Below, one piece after another: positions 14,831-22,735 of a DNA stretch of 38,352 nucleotides. The notes below the pieces were generated by a model. That model was not told where the DNA came from. It saw nothing but the letters and a program-made list of their open reading frames with translations, and made no database searches. The stretch lies in the NCBI GenBank assembly GCA_036274695.1, contig DASUFF010000009.1, forward strand, positions 1-38,352, in the 5' to 3' direction. The DNA is from DASUFF01 sp036274695. Its GTDB lineage: Bacteria > UBA10199 > JACPAL01 > GCA-016699445. The position numbers and the translations under genes are program-made. Positions within the stretch are counted from its first letter, which is position 1. The number at the start of each line of letters is the position of its first letter.

Positions 14831-14845
14831 ACGGGCAAAGCCCGT
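14831..14845. repeat. Palindromic repeat (module 1) between sctJ and the 149-codon gene
   Basis: ACGGGC-AAA-GCCCGT, followed on the plus strand by CTCGCTGA, which pairs loosely with TCAGCG about 30 bases before. It has the same AAA loop and the same nearby CTCGC as the copies at 5171 and 6941. No module 2 accompanies it. Confidence 0.55.
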
Positions 14846-14861
14846 AACTCGCTGAAATCAT

Positions 14862-15863
14862 TCATATCTGTCTCTGTTCGACCCCGCCGACGTCGAAACT
14901 CGCGTCCATCTGGCCGCCGCCCTCGCCCAAGAGGGCCGCGTTTCCGCCTCCCGCGCCCAGAGCCCCCCGGTCGGCGCGCATGCCGCGCTGGACCCGGACC
15001 CGCATCCGATTCAGTCTCATGATGTTGAAGAGGAGGAAGCCGGAGACGCCCACCAGCAAGAGAAGCAGGCTGATGATGTAGACCTTGAAGCGTCCGACCG
15101 ACTCCCGGTCCAGCTTCAGTCCCGCCAAGTTTACGACATTTTCACCGCCCATGGAAATGGGCGAAAGTTCACCCGGCTCGCCTAGGTCGTCGGGCGGAAG
15201 GGTCGCCCTGACGGGATTCGGAGACAGCGTCGCCGTAGGCCCCGAGATCGCCGCGGGCAAGGCGCCAGTGTCCGTACGGGTCACGATGACGGCCACGTCG
15301 TTCGCGTCCAAATTCGGAACCGTGTTGGCCACGAAGCGCTGGATCTTTCCTTCCGTCACCGTCTCGGCGACCAGGGGATCGTTGCGCGTCTTCACCACGA
15401 CCGAGGCCGTGGGCTTGCGCTTGACGGGATCCAAATCGGCGAACTCGCTTTCGTTGGGGACGTTCAGTACGACGTCGACGTCCACGACGCCGGGAATCTT
15501 CATCAGCGAATTGATGATCTCGCCCTTCAGCGCGAGCAGAAAGCGCGCCTTCTGCTCGTCGGGCGTGGGAATCAATCCCTTCTCTTTATAAACGCCGGAA
15601 AGGCCCAGCTCGCGTTTGCGCGGGAGGTTGTTGGCGATCAGGATCTGCCGGGAGCGCGCCTCGTCGGCCGGCGGCACGGTGATTTTCCAAGAAACTTCCT
15701 GGCCGTTCATCTCCTTCTCCTTGGACGCCGTGATGCCGTTCTGATGGAGGACGACCAAAAGCTCGTCGGTCTCCCTCTCCTCCAAACCGCTGTGCAATGC
15801 GACGGAACGGCAGCCGGCGGCGAAGAAAAGGGCGAGCAGGATGATGGCGAAACGTTTCTTCAT
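14862..15863 (-). CDS. sctJ: Inner-membrane ring lipoprotein SctJ
   Basis: A 333-residue lipoprotein. The signal ends at FAAGC with the acylated cysteine at residue 18, then the SctJ/FliF ring-building domains follow: VVLHQNGITASKEKEMNG, LPRKRELGLSGVYKEKGLIP and IPGVVDVDVVLNVPNES are all family hallmarks. A single membrane helix near residues 255-280 and a short Gly-rich cytoplasmic tail end it. The length and lipid anchor are those of injectisome SctJ, not of FliF (about 550 residues), which is the main reason to call this a non-flagellar system. It forms the inner MS-like ring with SctD. The TPR gene ends five bases upstream. Confidence 0.93.
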   Translation of the reverse strand: MKKRFAIILLALFFAAGCRSVALHSGLEERETDELLVVLHQNGITASKEKEMNGQEVSWKITVPPADEARSRQILIANNLPRKRELGLSGVYKEKGLIPTPDEQKARFLLALKGEIINSLMKIPGVVDVDVVLNVPNESEFADLDPVKRKPTASVVVKTRNDPLVAETVTEGKIQRFVANTVPNLDANDVAVIVTRTDTGALPAAISGPTATLSPNPVRATLPPDDLGEPGELSPISMGGENVVNLAGLKLDRESVGRFKVYIISLLLLLVGVSGFLLFNIMRLNRMRVRVQRGMRADRGALGAGGGNAALLGEGGGQMDASFDVGGVEQRQI

Positions 15864-15867
15864 AAGA

Positions 15868-16278
15868 TCAGTGCTGGACCATTTGTCCGGGGGGCACGTA
15901 GCCTTTCTTGATGGCCTCCAACAGCGCGCGCGCGAAATCGCCGGACTTGCCCGTCGGCTCCAACGCGCTCGCCTTCTCGAGGGAGGCGACGGCCTCTTCC
16001 TTCTTGCCGCGGAAAAACAGCGATTCTCCCAGATAGGCGTGGGCGAAGGCCGAATCCGGCTTGAGGGCGATGGCCTTCTTGTAATGCTGGATGGCCTGAT
16101 CGTACTTCATCTGCGCGAAGAAGACGCTGCCGGTGGCGACCAGCGGGACCTCGGTGGCCGGCGCCAGGACGGAGACGCCCTCGAAGACTTCCTTGGCCTG
16201 GTCGAAGCGGCCCATGCGGAGGAGGAGATATCCGCCCTCCATCAAAACCACTAAATCGTCGCGTTCCACGGGGACCAT
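15868..16278 (-). CDS. Small TPR protein, likely type III chaperone
   Basis: A 136-residue protein made of about three tetratricopeptide repeats: LMEGGYLLLRMGRFDQAKEV, then YDQAIQHYKKAIALKPDSAF and AHAYLGESLFFRGKKEEAVA. It has no signal peptide, so it acts in the cytoplasm. Small TPR proteins next to sctJ are usually class II chaperones for translocators (SycD/LcrH type) or needle-subunit chaperones (SctG type), and both fit. GAAGGAG lies seven bases before the ATG at 16278. It overlaps nothing but is four bases from sctJ, so the two are co-expressed. Confidence 0.78.
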   Translation of the reverse strand: MVPVERDDLVVLMEGGYLLLRMGRFDQAKEVFEGVSVLAPATEVPLVATGSVFFAQMKYDQAIQHYKKAIALKPDSAFAHAYLGESLFFRGKKEEAVASLEKASALEPTGKSGDFARALLEAIKKGYVPPGQMVQH

Positions 16279-16358
16279 GGGAGGCTCCTTCTCGTAATGA
16301 GAGGATCTTACTCGATTTTTGGATTTTCCGAAAGCTTCTAGCGGGATTAGCCGTCAGA

Positions 16359-16934
16359 TTACGCCTTCATGTTACGGACGGAGTTCGCCTCGGCGTCCGA
16401 CTTCGTCTTTAAGATGTTCGAGCGCGCCTGGTAGTCGCGGCTCAAATCGTTGACGGTGACCTGAGCGACCAGCATTTCCCAGTTGGCGTCGTTCATCTGC
16501 GTGAAGAGGGCCTGTTTTTCCTGATAATCCTGGCTCGGAACGCCGGAAGCGCCATAGCTCGCCGATCCATAAATACCTGAAGTTCCGTAGGAAATGCTCG
16601 AACCCGCGCTGGCGCCCGAATAACCGGGGGCGTAGGTGGCCCCGGTATAGCCGTAGCCGCCGGAGGAGAAGGGCGTGGCGGCCGTGCCCAAGGTCGGGGA
16701 GTAATACGGCGCATTGGCCGCGTTGCCGGTGATCGATTGGTTGGCGCCGATGATGCCCGTGCTCGTGGCATTGACCATGGCGGCCGGGGCGTAGCCCGTC
16801 TTCAACTCGACCGCGGTGGCCGCCGCGGGCGTGGCCGCGGCGAGGAAATCGGTAAATCCGGCGTTGAGCGTATTCGTTTTGGTGTTCCCGGATTGGGTCC
16901 GCACTTTTCCGGTATCAATCGTCGCGATCCCCAT
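16359..16934 (-). CDS. Gly/Tyr/Ser/Ala-rich protein, candidate needle, filament or substrate
   Basis: A 191-residue protein. Residues 1-40 are polar, 40-135 are low-complexity with repeated GYGY/SYGTSG-like units, and 140-191 form a helix: QMNDANWEMLVAQVTVNDLS then DYQARSNILKTKSDAEANSV. That ending faintly recalls the C-terminal helix of needle subunits, but the protein is twice their length and the likeness is weak. There is no Sec signal. A sigma-28-like promoter lies 44 bases before the ATG (16978-17005), the same design as at three other genes, so it should be a late product. Late timing, composition and lack of a signal fit a secreted structural protein. Confidence 0.65.
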   Translation of the reverse strand: MGIATIDTGKVRTQSGNTKTNTLNAGFTDFLAAATPAAATAVELKTGYAPAAMVNATSTGIIGANQSITGNAANAPYYSPTLGTAATPFSSGGYGYTGATYAPGYSGASAGSSISYGTSGIYGSASYGASGVPSQDYQEKQALFTQMNDANWEMLVAQVTVNDLSRDYQARSNILKTKSDAEANSVRNMKA

Positions 16935-16977
16935 AATTCCTCCAAAGGCAAAGAAGGCAGTGGCGCCTTCATGAGGG

Positions 16978-17005
16978 TTATCGGACTGGAGCTGGGGTGC
17001 AGTTG
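16978..17005 (-). promoter_or_regulatory. Sigma-28-like promoter (site D)
   Basis: Minus strand: CAACTG, 14 bases, TCCGATAA followed by CC. It differs from the canonical box at one position and from the shared hexamer at one position. The spacer equals site C, and the distance to the start codon (44 bases) is like the other three. Confidence 0.55.
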
Positions 17006-17026
17006 CTTGGGGACTTAATACCCCAC

Positions 17027-17323
17027 CTAGCCTCCACCCGGCCCCTGCTGCTGGAGCTGGTACTTCATCTTCAAGAGCTCCCGCAGGAGGTCCATGACCC
17101 GTTCGATCGCCTTCATGGCCTTTTTGGCGTCCCGGGACTTACCCAGACCGCCCTTGCTCTTGCTCGCCTTTTCCAGTTCGTCGTAGGCGGCGGTGAAGGA
17201 CCTATTGATTCTATCAAAATCCTCGGTTTCGATTAACTTTTCTATTTCGGGAAATTGATGGGCCGGCGGGGTGTCGGCCTCGCGCACTGTGTTTTGGGAG
17301 GCCCGGTTCGGAAGTCTCGTCAT
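17027..17323 (-). CDS. Small charged helical orphan protein
   Basis: A 98-residue protein, unrecognised. After a polar N-terminus it has a helix PEIEKLIETEDFDRINRSFT and a second, strongly basic one (DAKKAMKAIERVMDLLRELL), ending in a Gly-rich tail. No signal peptide or membrane segment. A near-consensus housekeeping promoter (17345-17373) lies directly upstream, so it begins a transcription unit. Size, helical content and position beside the ring genes allow a needle subunit or needle chaperone (SctF, SctE or SctG role), but I cannot choose. The downstream hairpin TGGGG-CCCCA (about 17007-17024) overlaps the -35 part of site D only partly. Confidence 0.6.
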   Translation of the reverse strand: MTRLPNRASQNTVREADTPPAHQFPEIEKLIETEDFDRINRSFTAAYDELEKASKSKGGLGKSRDAKKAMKAIERVMDLLRELLKMKYQLQQQGPGGG

Positions 17324-17344
17324 AAGGTTGGGAAATTATTTTGA

Positions 17345-17373
17345 ATTCTAACCGATTCCAAAAAGACCGTCAA
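17345..17373 (-). promoter_or_regulatory. Sigma-70 promoter for the 98-codon gene and downstream ring genes
   Basis: Minus strand TTGACG (17368-17373), 17 bases, TAGAAT (17345-17350). Each box matches five of six consensus positions and the spacing is optimal. Transcription would start near 17338, 15 bases before the start codon of the 98-codon gene, and could continue towards sctJ. Confidence 0.7.
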
Positions 17374-17385
17374 TGAAAGCGCCTT

Positions 17386-19479
17386 TTATTGCGGCCGGAG
17401 CTTGGCCACCACGGGCCTAAATTCGCTGACCCCTAAGTTCAGTTTGATCTCCTCGTCCTGATAATTCTCCTTCCGGAACTGGATCTTGTAGGAGCCGACG
17501 CCCAAGTCGTGAAGAATGAGGGGCGTGCGCTGCTCCACCTCCGTGCTGTTGACGAAGACCCGCGCGCCGGACGGCTCGGAGGTGATGTACATGACGCTCT
17601 TGAGCGGCGAGATCCTTTGGAAGAGCTGCCCCGCGTCCGCGCGCGCCTTGGGGTCCTCGGCGGAGACGAGCACTTCCACCAGAAGCTGCAGGGCCTTCAT
17701 CGCGTCGCCCTGCTCGAAGATCACCGTCGCGACGCCCAGACGCGCCGGATATTTGTAATCGTCGTGCTGTATGGCCTTGAGGAAATAGTCCTGGGCCTCT
17801 TTGTAGGATTTCTGTTTCAAGTAGCAGAGGCCCACCATGTAGGAGATCTGGGCCGTCTCCAGCGGCGAAGGGTTTCTGGCGAAGGCGTCGACCAAGACCG
17901 GAAGCGCCTCGGCGTAGCGGTTCTCCTTCATCAAGGCGTCGGCCTTGTTGACCAGCTCGCCCGCGGCGGAGGTCTTCATCTGGATCTCCGCCGTGTACGG
18001 CATGTTGATCGCCATCTTCACCACCTGCACGTAGTCGAAAAATCCCTCGTGACGCAGCGTCAGCAGGTGCTCGCCCACCGGGAAGGTCCCGTTGTAGGGC
18101 GTCTTGCCGACCTCCTTCTCGTCGATGAAGACCTTGGCGCTCGGAGGAACGGAGGTGAGCTGGACGGGGAAGATCTTGAGGGCCTCGTCGTTCACGTCCA
18201 CGGTGAACGTGGTCTGCGAGGCGCCGATGTTGAACTCGCGCCGGTAGACCACCTCGTCCAAGAACGTCTGCGAATTGCCGAGTTGGCGGCTCTTGCGCAA
18301 TTCCAAGATGTAGCGGCCGAACGGCACGTAGACGGGCTTGCCGAAGACGATCTCCGCGAACTTGATGGGCTTGGCTCGGTACGGGTCCTTCTCGAAATAG
18401 CCTTCCAGATAGAGCTGGGCGTCGCGCGGCAGGGACGCCACCTTGAAGATGCCGATCTTGCCCGGGAAGTTGAGGGGCATCACGGTCGCGCCCTGCGGCG
18501 GGCTGAACTGCTGCTTCTCCTCGACGACTTCCCCGACCTCGGGAAGTTGGAACACGGCCCTCGCCTCGTACCAGCGGCCGTACTTGAGGTTCGTCGTGGT
18601 GCGCAGCGGCGTCACGCCGATCTGCTCCTCGCCGAAGAAAATGCGCGCGGGAATGGGCGTCGAGGAGATGTCCAGGAACACGGGCTGCATCTCGGGGCTC
18701 TTGACCGGCAACGACTCCGCCCCCCCGGGCAGGACGCCGCCCAGTTGGCCGGCCTTCTCGCCCTTGACCGTCGTCGCAACCTTGACCGGACGCGCCTTGC
18801 CGCCTTTGAGCAGCTTGGGCACGGTCACCGCCAGCGCGGCCACGAGCCCGAGGCCCAGCACGCCGAAGAGGATCAGCTTCCCTTTGGATTTCTTGCCCGC
18901 CGCGGCCACGGCCATGACCTGGCCCGGTCTGGGAGAGGCCGCCGGAAGCTGGGCATCCTCCCCTTCCACCGGCAGATTCTCCGGGCTGCGGTCCATTTCC
19001 GCCGGGAGCGAGTCCTCTTCCGGCTCGGGCGCCGCGGAAGGCGGCGGCTGCGACGGGATGTGAGGCGACGATAATTCCTGATTCTGAGGCGCCTCCGGCT
19101 CGGCGGCCACTTCCTCCTCCTCCGCCGGGCCGGTCAAATAACGGAGGATGAAGACGCCGATCTTGATCCGCGTCTTGTGAGCGATGGACACGGCCTGTCC
19201 GATCTTCTGGCCGGCCACCTTGGTGCCGTTGCGGCTGCCCATGTCGGCGATGGTCGCGCCGTTCTCGGCGACGTCCACCGTCGCGTGCCGGCGGGAGACG
19301 CTGGAATCGTCCAGGACGACGTCGTTTTCCCGCGAGCGCCCGATCGAATTGTTTCCTTTTTGCAGGCGGTAACGCCCCCGTCCCCGCGGACCGCTTAAGA
19401 TTTCGAGGCAGGGATAGCCCCCCGGCTCGTCGGCCATATTCCGGATTTCGGTATTTTCGCGGTCTTCAGGGGGAGGCAT
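17386..19479 (-). CDS. FHA-PEGA-TPR inner-membrane protein, candidate SctD
   Basis: A 697-residue protein with a layered design. Residues about 30-120 are an FHA domain with intact phosphothreonine-site motifs (SIGRSRENDVVL, SVSRRHATV, GSRNGTKV). An acidic, proline-rich linker (120-200) leads to one membrane helix near 205-225 (LILFGVLGLGLVAALAVTV). The periplasmic part has PEGA-like domains (ISSTPIPARIFFGEEQIGVT; LTSVPPSAKVFIDEKEVGKT; and at the end ITSEPSGARVFVNSTEVEQ) and, before the last one, a TPR block (residues about 500-610). Cytoplasmic FHA, one helix and a periplasmic part is the topology of SctD, the second inner-membrane ring protein, but known SctD proteins have ring-building motifs, not PEGA and TPR domains. 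An inner start at residue 15 is possible. Function as SctD is inference. Confidence 0.75.
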   Translation of the reverse strand: MPPPEDRENTEIRNMADEPGGYPCLEILSGPRGRGRYRLQKGNNSIGRSRENDVVLDDSSVSRRHATVDVAENGATIADMGSRNGTKVAGQKIGQAVSIAHKTRIKIGVFILRYLTGPAEEEEVAAEPEAPQNQELSSPHIPSQPPPSAAPEPEEDSLPAEMDRSPENLPVEGEDAQLPAASPRPGQVMAVAAAGKKSKGKLILFGVLGLGLVAALAVTVPKLLKGGKARPVKVATTVKGEKAGQLGGVLPGGAESLPVKSPEMQPVFLDISSTPIPARIFFGEEQIGVTPLRTTTNLKYGRWYEARAVFQLPEVGEVVEEKQQFSPPQGATVMPLNFPGKIGIFKVASLPRDAQLYLEGYFEKDPYRAKPIKFAEIVFGKPVYVPFGRYILELRKSRQLGNSQTFLDEVVYRREFNIGASQTTFTVDVNDEALKIFPVQLTSVPPSAKVFIDEKEVGKTPYNGTFPVGEHLLTLRHEGFFDYVQVVKMAINMPYTAEIQMKTSAAGELVNKADALMKENRYAEALPVLVDAFARNPSPLETAQISYMVGLCYLKQKSYKEAQDYFLKAIQHDDYKYPARLGVATVIFEQGDAMKALQLLVEVLVSAEDPKARADAGQLFQRISPLKSVMYITSEPSGARVFVNSTEVEQRTPLILHDLGVGSYKIQFRKENYQDEEIKLNLGVSEFRPVVAKLRPQ

Positions 19480-19552
19480 GGGGTTTGATTTCAGCTATTA
19501 TGCCTGATTTTTAATTCTTTTCCAGTAGTTATCCGAATGTTATACAAGAGAG

Positions 19553-20320
19553 GTGTCTTCCCGGCGATCGGCCGCGGCCCGCCTGGCCGCATTATTCATC
19601 TTCGGCGGCCTCCTCTCCCGAGTTCCGGATTTGGCCGCCTGTGAGGCGATTCCGAACGTTTTATCGGCTCAAAAGCCCCCAAAACTCCGGGTCGAACCCC
19701 TCCGCAGCCCGAAAAACGCCGAGGATCCGTTAAAACCCGTCTTGGTCCTCCTCCGGGAATATTTGTCGCGGACCTCGGCGAAGAAAGAAACGACGGTCTC
19801 GGTGGACGTCGTCCAGGACGGAAAAACCTCGTACCGGGCGGCGGCGATCGTCGGCGAACGGCGCTTCGAAGCCCCCTTCGAGTTCCCCGGCTCCCTGAAC
19901 CAGGCCCTGACGGGCCTCGTGGAAAGCCTCTCCGAGGAGGTCAAATCCCCCCTAAAGACGAAGAAAATCCTCCCCTTCTTGAACGAAACCCCCTCCGCGA
20001 CGGCCTACTTGCGCTACGCCGACGGGGCGCTGGCACTGGACGCCACGAAATCCCTGACGCCGCACGACCTGGAACGGGCCGCCCGCGCCTTTGAAGACGC
20101 GGTCAAAGCGGATTATAATTATGTTTTCGCGTACGCCGGCCTGGGAGAGGCCCTGGCCGCCTGGTCGGCGCTCGAAACAGGCGAACGGGCCAAGACGCTG
20201 CGCGCCCAGGCCTTGGCCGAAATGCAAAAGGCGAAACTCTTGAATCCCTATCGGGCGAAAACCCGGGAAGACCGCATGAATTGGTATTTGAAAAAAGCCA
20301 GGTGCGAGGCGTCCCGATGA
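19553..20320 (+). CDS. Exported protein with C-terminal TPR-like helices
   Basis: A 255-residue protein starting with GTG at 19553 (AAGAGAG just upstream). Residues 1-30 form a Sec signal (RLAALFIFGGLL). The middle (about 45-140) is a mixed domain of unknown type (LRVEPLRSPKNAEDPLKPVL). The end has TPR-like helices (AFEDAVKADYNYVFAYAGLG). It is the first of three plus-strand genes that break the minus-strand secretion locus. Its stop overlaps the start of the next gene (ATGA), so the two are coupled and probably act together in the periplasm or at the outer membrane. I see only weak promoter candidates in the 73-base gap shared with the divergent sctD-like gene. Confidence 0.7.
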   Translation: MSSRRSAAARLAALFIFGGLLSRVPDLAACEAIPNVLSAQKPPKLRVEPLRSPKNAEDPLKPVLVLLREYLSRTSAKKETTVSVDVVQDGKTSYRAAAIVGERRFEAPFEFPGSLNQALTGLVESLSEEVKSPLKTKKILPFLNETPSATAYLRYADGALALDATKSLTPHDLERAARAFEDAVKADYNYVFAYAGLGEALAAWSALETGERAKTLRAQALAEMQKAKLLNPYRAKTREDRMNWYLKKARCEASR

Positions 20321-21609
20321 AACGAAAGACATTTCTCGCCGCCGTCTTCCTGCTACTGGCCGGCCTGGCCGGAACGGCAAGCGCCGAAAAGAAGCACGTC
20401 CCTCTGGACCTGGCGGTCATGCACAACAACCAGGGCGTGGCCCTGCTCTCGAAAAGCGACCTGGACCGCGCCGAGGTGGAGTTCAAGACGGCCTGCGAAT
20501 TGGATCCCCTCTACGCCGATGCCTTCAGCAACCTAGGCCTGATCTATAAGCTCAAAGGCCAGTTCGCCCTGGCCATCGGAGCCCTGGAGACGGCGACGAA
20601 GGTCAAACCCAAGTGGGCCGCGCCCTACAGCCACTTGGGCGCGGTGTATCTGGCCATGGGCGACTACGACAAGGCGATCAAGGTCCTGACGAAGGCCACG
20701 GACTTGGACAAGAAATTCGCGGAGGCCTATTACAACCTGGGATTGGTTTACCTAGCGCGCGCAAAGAAATCGGGAGATTCTCCCAAAGATCTTCAATTAG
20801 CGGTGACGGCCCTCCAACAGGCGACCACCATCGACACGCGCCTGTACGCCGCCCACCTGGATCTGGCCGATACCTACCGGAAGCTGGGACAGTCCGAAAA
20901 AGCCATCCTCCGCTACCGCCTCGCCATCGAGACGAACCCGAAGGACGCCGAGCCCTGGCGGCATCTGGGCGAACTCTACACGCAGGCTGGCGACGCGGAG
21001 AAGGCGAAGGAATGCTTCGAAAAGGTGAAGCTGCTCGAGCCCAAGTCGGAACAGGAGCTGATCAGCGCGGGCGAATCCATGACGAAGCAGAAACGCTACG
21101 ACGAAGCGGAGAGTCTCTTCCGTCGGGCGCTGGAAAAAAACCCGAACAACGCCATGACCCATTTCGCATACGGCACCCTGTTGGGCCAGCAGAACAAGCT
21201 CGACCAGGCCGCCGCCGCCTTCGTACGCGCCGCCCAGCTCAAGCCCGACTTCCTGTCGGCCTATTTCAACCTGGGCGTCGTGATGCAGAAGATGAACAAC
21301 GCCCGCGGCGCGCTCACCGCCTTCCAGCAGGTGCTGAAGCTGGACCCGAACCATCCCCAAAGCCTTTTCCAGGCGGGAATGCTCGAGCTGCAGATGAACA
21401 ATCCGCGGGGCTCGTTCGCGGCCTATTGCCAGTTCCTGCAGGTCTCCGGAGACCGTTTCCCGGACCAGGCCAGGACCGCGAAGGACTTAACCGACCGGAT
21501 GGGCGGCTGCAAGCCGCCTCCGTCCCAAAATCCGTCTCAAGCTCAAACCCAGAAGGAACCCGAGAGCGGACCGAGCGTCACCGAGTCGCCGGGGCAATCC
21601 CACAACTAA
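20317..21609 (+). CDS. Exported TPR-repeat protein
   Basis: A 430-residue protein from the ATG at 20317; the frame is open 12 codons earlier, but this ATG starts a classic signal peptide (KRKTFLAAVFLLLAGLAGTA, cleavage after ASA near residue 23) and overlaps the previous stop as ATGA. Eight to ten TPRs follow up to about residue 385 (for example YADAFSNLGLIYKLKGQFAL, FAEAYYNLGLVYLARAKK, PNNAMTHFAYGTLLGQQNKL). The tail is Pro/Gln/Ser-rich. It should be a periplasmic or outer-membrane scaffold. Because no secretin gene is found nearby, an outer-envelope role for the secretion system is attractive but unproven. Confidence 0.82.
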   Translation: MKRKTFLAAVFLLLAGLAGTASAEKKHVPLDLAVMHNNQGVALLSKSDLDRAEVEFKTACELDPLYADAFSNLGLIYKLKGQFALAIGALETATKVKPKWAAPYSHLGAVYLAMGDYDKAIKVLTKATDLDKKFAEAYYNLGLVYLARAKKSGDSPKDLQLAVTALQQATTIDTRLYAAHLDLADTYRKLGQSEKAILRYRLAIETNPKDAEPWRHLGELYTQAGDAEKAKECFEKVKLLEPKSEQELISAGESMTKQKRYDEAESLFRRALEKNPNNAMTHFAYGTLLGQQNKLDQAAAAFVRAAQLKPDFLSAYFNLGVVMQKMNNARGALTAFQQVLKLDPNHPQSLFQAGMLELQMNNPRGSFAAYCQFLQVSGDRFPDQARTAKDLTDRMGGCKPPPSQNPSQAQTQKEPESGPSVTESPGQSHN

Positions 21610-21610
21610 A

Positions 21611-22726
21611 ATGGAAATCCGTCCGCAGATCGCGGTTAAAAACAAAAAGACCGGTGAGCGCCAAGTCTACCGCATGGACCAGGAGCGCATCACCATCGGC
21701 CGCGACCACGCCAACTACATCGTGCTCGACGGCCGCACCGTCTCGCGCAAGCACATGGAGATCCTCTGCGAGGGCAACCAGTTCTTCGTGCGCGACCTGA
21801 AGAGCAACAACGGCACCATCCTGAACGGAAAACCCACCGTCCCCAACGAAAAGGCCCTGCTCCGCAACGGAGACCTGCTGCAAGTCGAGGACTTCGACAT
21901 CCAGTTCCTCCTCCCCGTGGGCGACCAGGTGGAGGAGATCTACGAGGTCACCGACACCGACCTGCTCGAAGTGAAGATGGTGAAGAAGCTGCTCAAGGCG
22001 ATGGACCGCGAGAACGCGCCGTCGCTGGAGGTGCTGGAGGGCCCAGAGGCCGGAAAACTTTTCGCGCTGGAGGAGAAGAACCAGGACGTGGTGATCGGGC
22101 GCGATCCGGCCTGCGAGTTCGTCATCGACTCCAACGTCATCTCCCGCAAGCACGTCCGGATCGAAAAACGCTTCGACACCGTCATCGTTCACGACCTGGA
22201 GAGCAAGAACGGCACCTTCGTGAACCGCGAGCGCGTCAAAGAGAAGAGGCTCCAAGACGGCGACATCCTCCATTTGGGAACGCTCGCCTTGAGCTTCAAG
22301 AATCCTCAGGAGCTCTCGTTCGACTTCGAGCCGCCGCAGGTCAAGAAAGCCGCGGCGGAGGCCAGGACGCCGGGCGCGAAGGTGGCGCCTGTCGAGGAGA
22401 TCGCGGACGCGGTTCCCGAAGAGCCGCAGGAAGGCGAGGCCTCGCCGTCGGGCACCCGCTCCGCCCGCCGCAAGGGCGGAAAGAAAAAGCCCTCCCCCGT
22501 CAAGACGCAGCCCGTGCCCCAGGAGACGATGCCGCCCGAAGAGATGCCGCAAGCGAGCTACGACGCCGAGAGCCAGCCCCTGGAAGCGGCGCCGCCCGCG
22601 GCGTTGTCCTCGGGCGGAGGGATCGGTTTCGGTAATTTCCGGTTTTCGATCACGGAGATTTTGCTGGGTGCGCTGGGATTGACGGTCCTGATCGGATCGA
22701 TCTGGGCGATTCTGAAGATTCTTTAA
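21611..22726 (+). CDS. Double-FHA protein with a C-terminal membrane anchor
   Basis: A 371-residue protein. FHA domain one covers about residues 15-100 (ITIGRDHANYIVLD, TVSRKHMEIL, SNNGTILNG) and FHA domain two about 140-225 (VVIGRDPACEFVID, VISRKHVRI, SKNGTFVNRE); both keep the residues for phosphothreonine binding. A disordered Lys/Pro/Glu linker follows, and the last 25 residues are a hydrophobic helix (ITEILLGALGLTVLIGSIWA), giving a tail-anchored cytoplasmic protein. It starts one base after the stop of the TPR gene. Together with the FHA domain of the sctD-like protein and the PP2C phosphatase at 32768, it suggests control by threonine phosphorylation; no kinase gene is in the window. 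Confidence 0.85.
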   Translation: MEIRPQIAVKNKKTGERQVYRMDQERITIGRDHANYIVLDGRTVSRKHMEILCEGNQFFVRDLKSNNGTILNGKPTVPNEKALLRNGDLLQVEDFDIQFLLPVGDQVEEIYEVTDTDLLEVKMVKKLLKAMDRENAPSLEVLEGPEAGKLFALEEKNQDVVIGRDPACEFVIDSNVISRKHVRIEKRFDTVIVHDLESKNGTFVNRERVKEKRLQDGDILHLGTLALSFKNPQELSFDFEPPQVKKAAAEARTPGAKVAPVEEIADAVPEEPQEGEASPSGTRSARRKGGKKKPSPVKTQPVPQETMPPEEMPQASYDAESQPLEAAPPAALSSGGGIGFGNFRFSITEILLGALGLTVLIGSIWAILKIL

Positions 22727-22735
22727 AGCGGAAAA

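Noticed and set aside
14680..14865. A 61-codon open frame between sctJ and the 149-codon gene
   Set aside because: It is built from repeat sequence and overlaps the start of a better-supported gene in another frame.
17509..19074. A 521-codon open frame opposite the sctD-like gene, and similar long frames opposite secA, recN and sctN
   Set aside because: They arise from GC-rich codon usage on the real strand, have biased His/Arg/Leu composition, and show no domains or ribosome binding sites.
4057..19479. Reading the locus as a flagellar gene cluster
   Set aside because: SctJ is a 333-residue lipoprotein rather than a FliF, SctI has the injectisome C-terminus, and no rod, hook, filament, stator or chemotaxis gene is present.
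19661..19668. An exact GCCGATAA on the minus strand, 180 bases before the sctD-like start
   Set aside because: It lies inside the coding sequence of the exported protein gene, has no CAACTC-like hexamer at 12 or 14 bases, and is too far from the start compared with the other sites.
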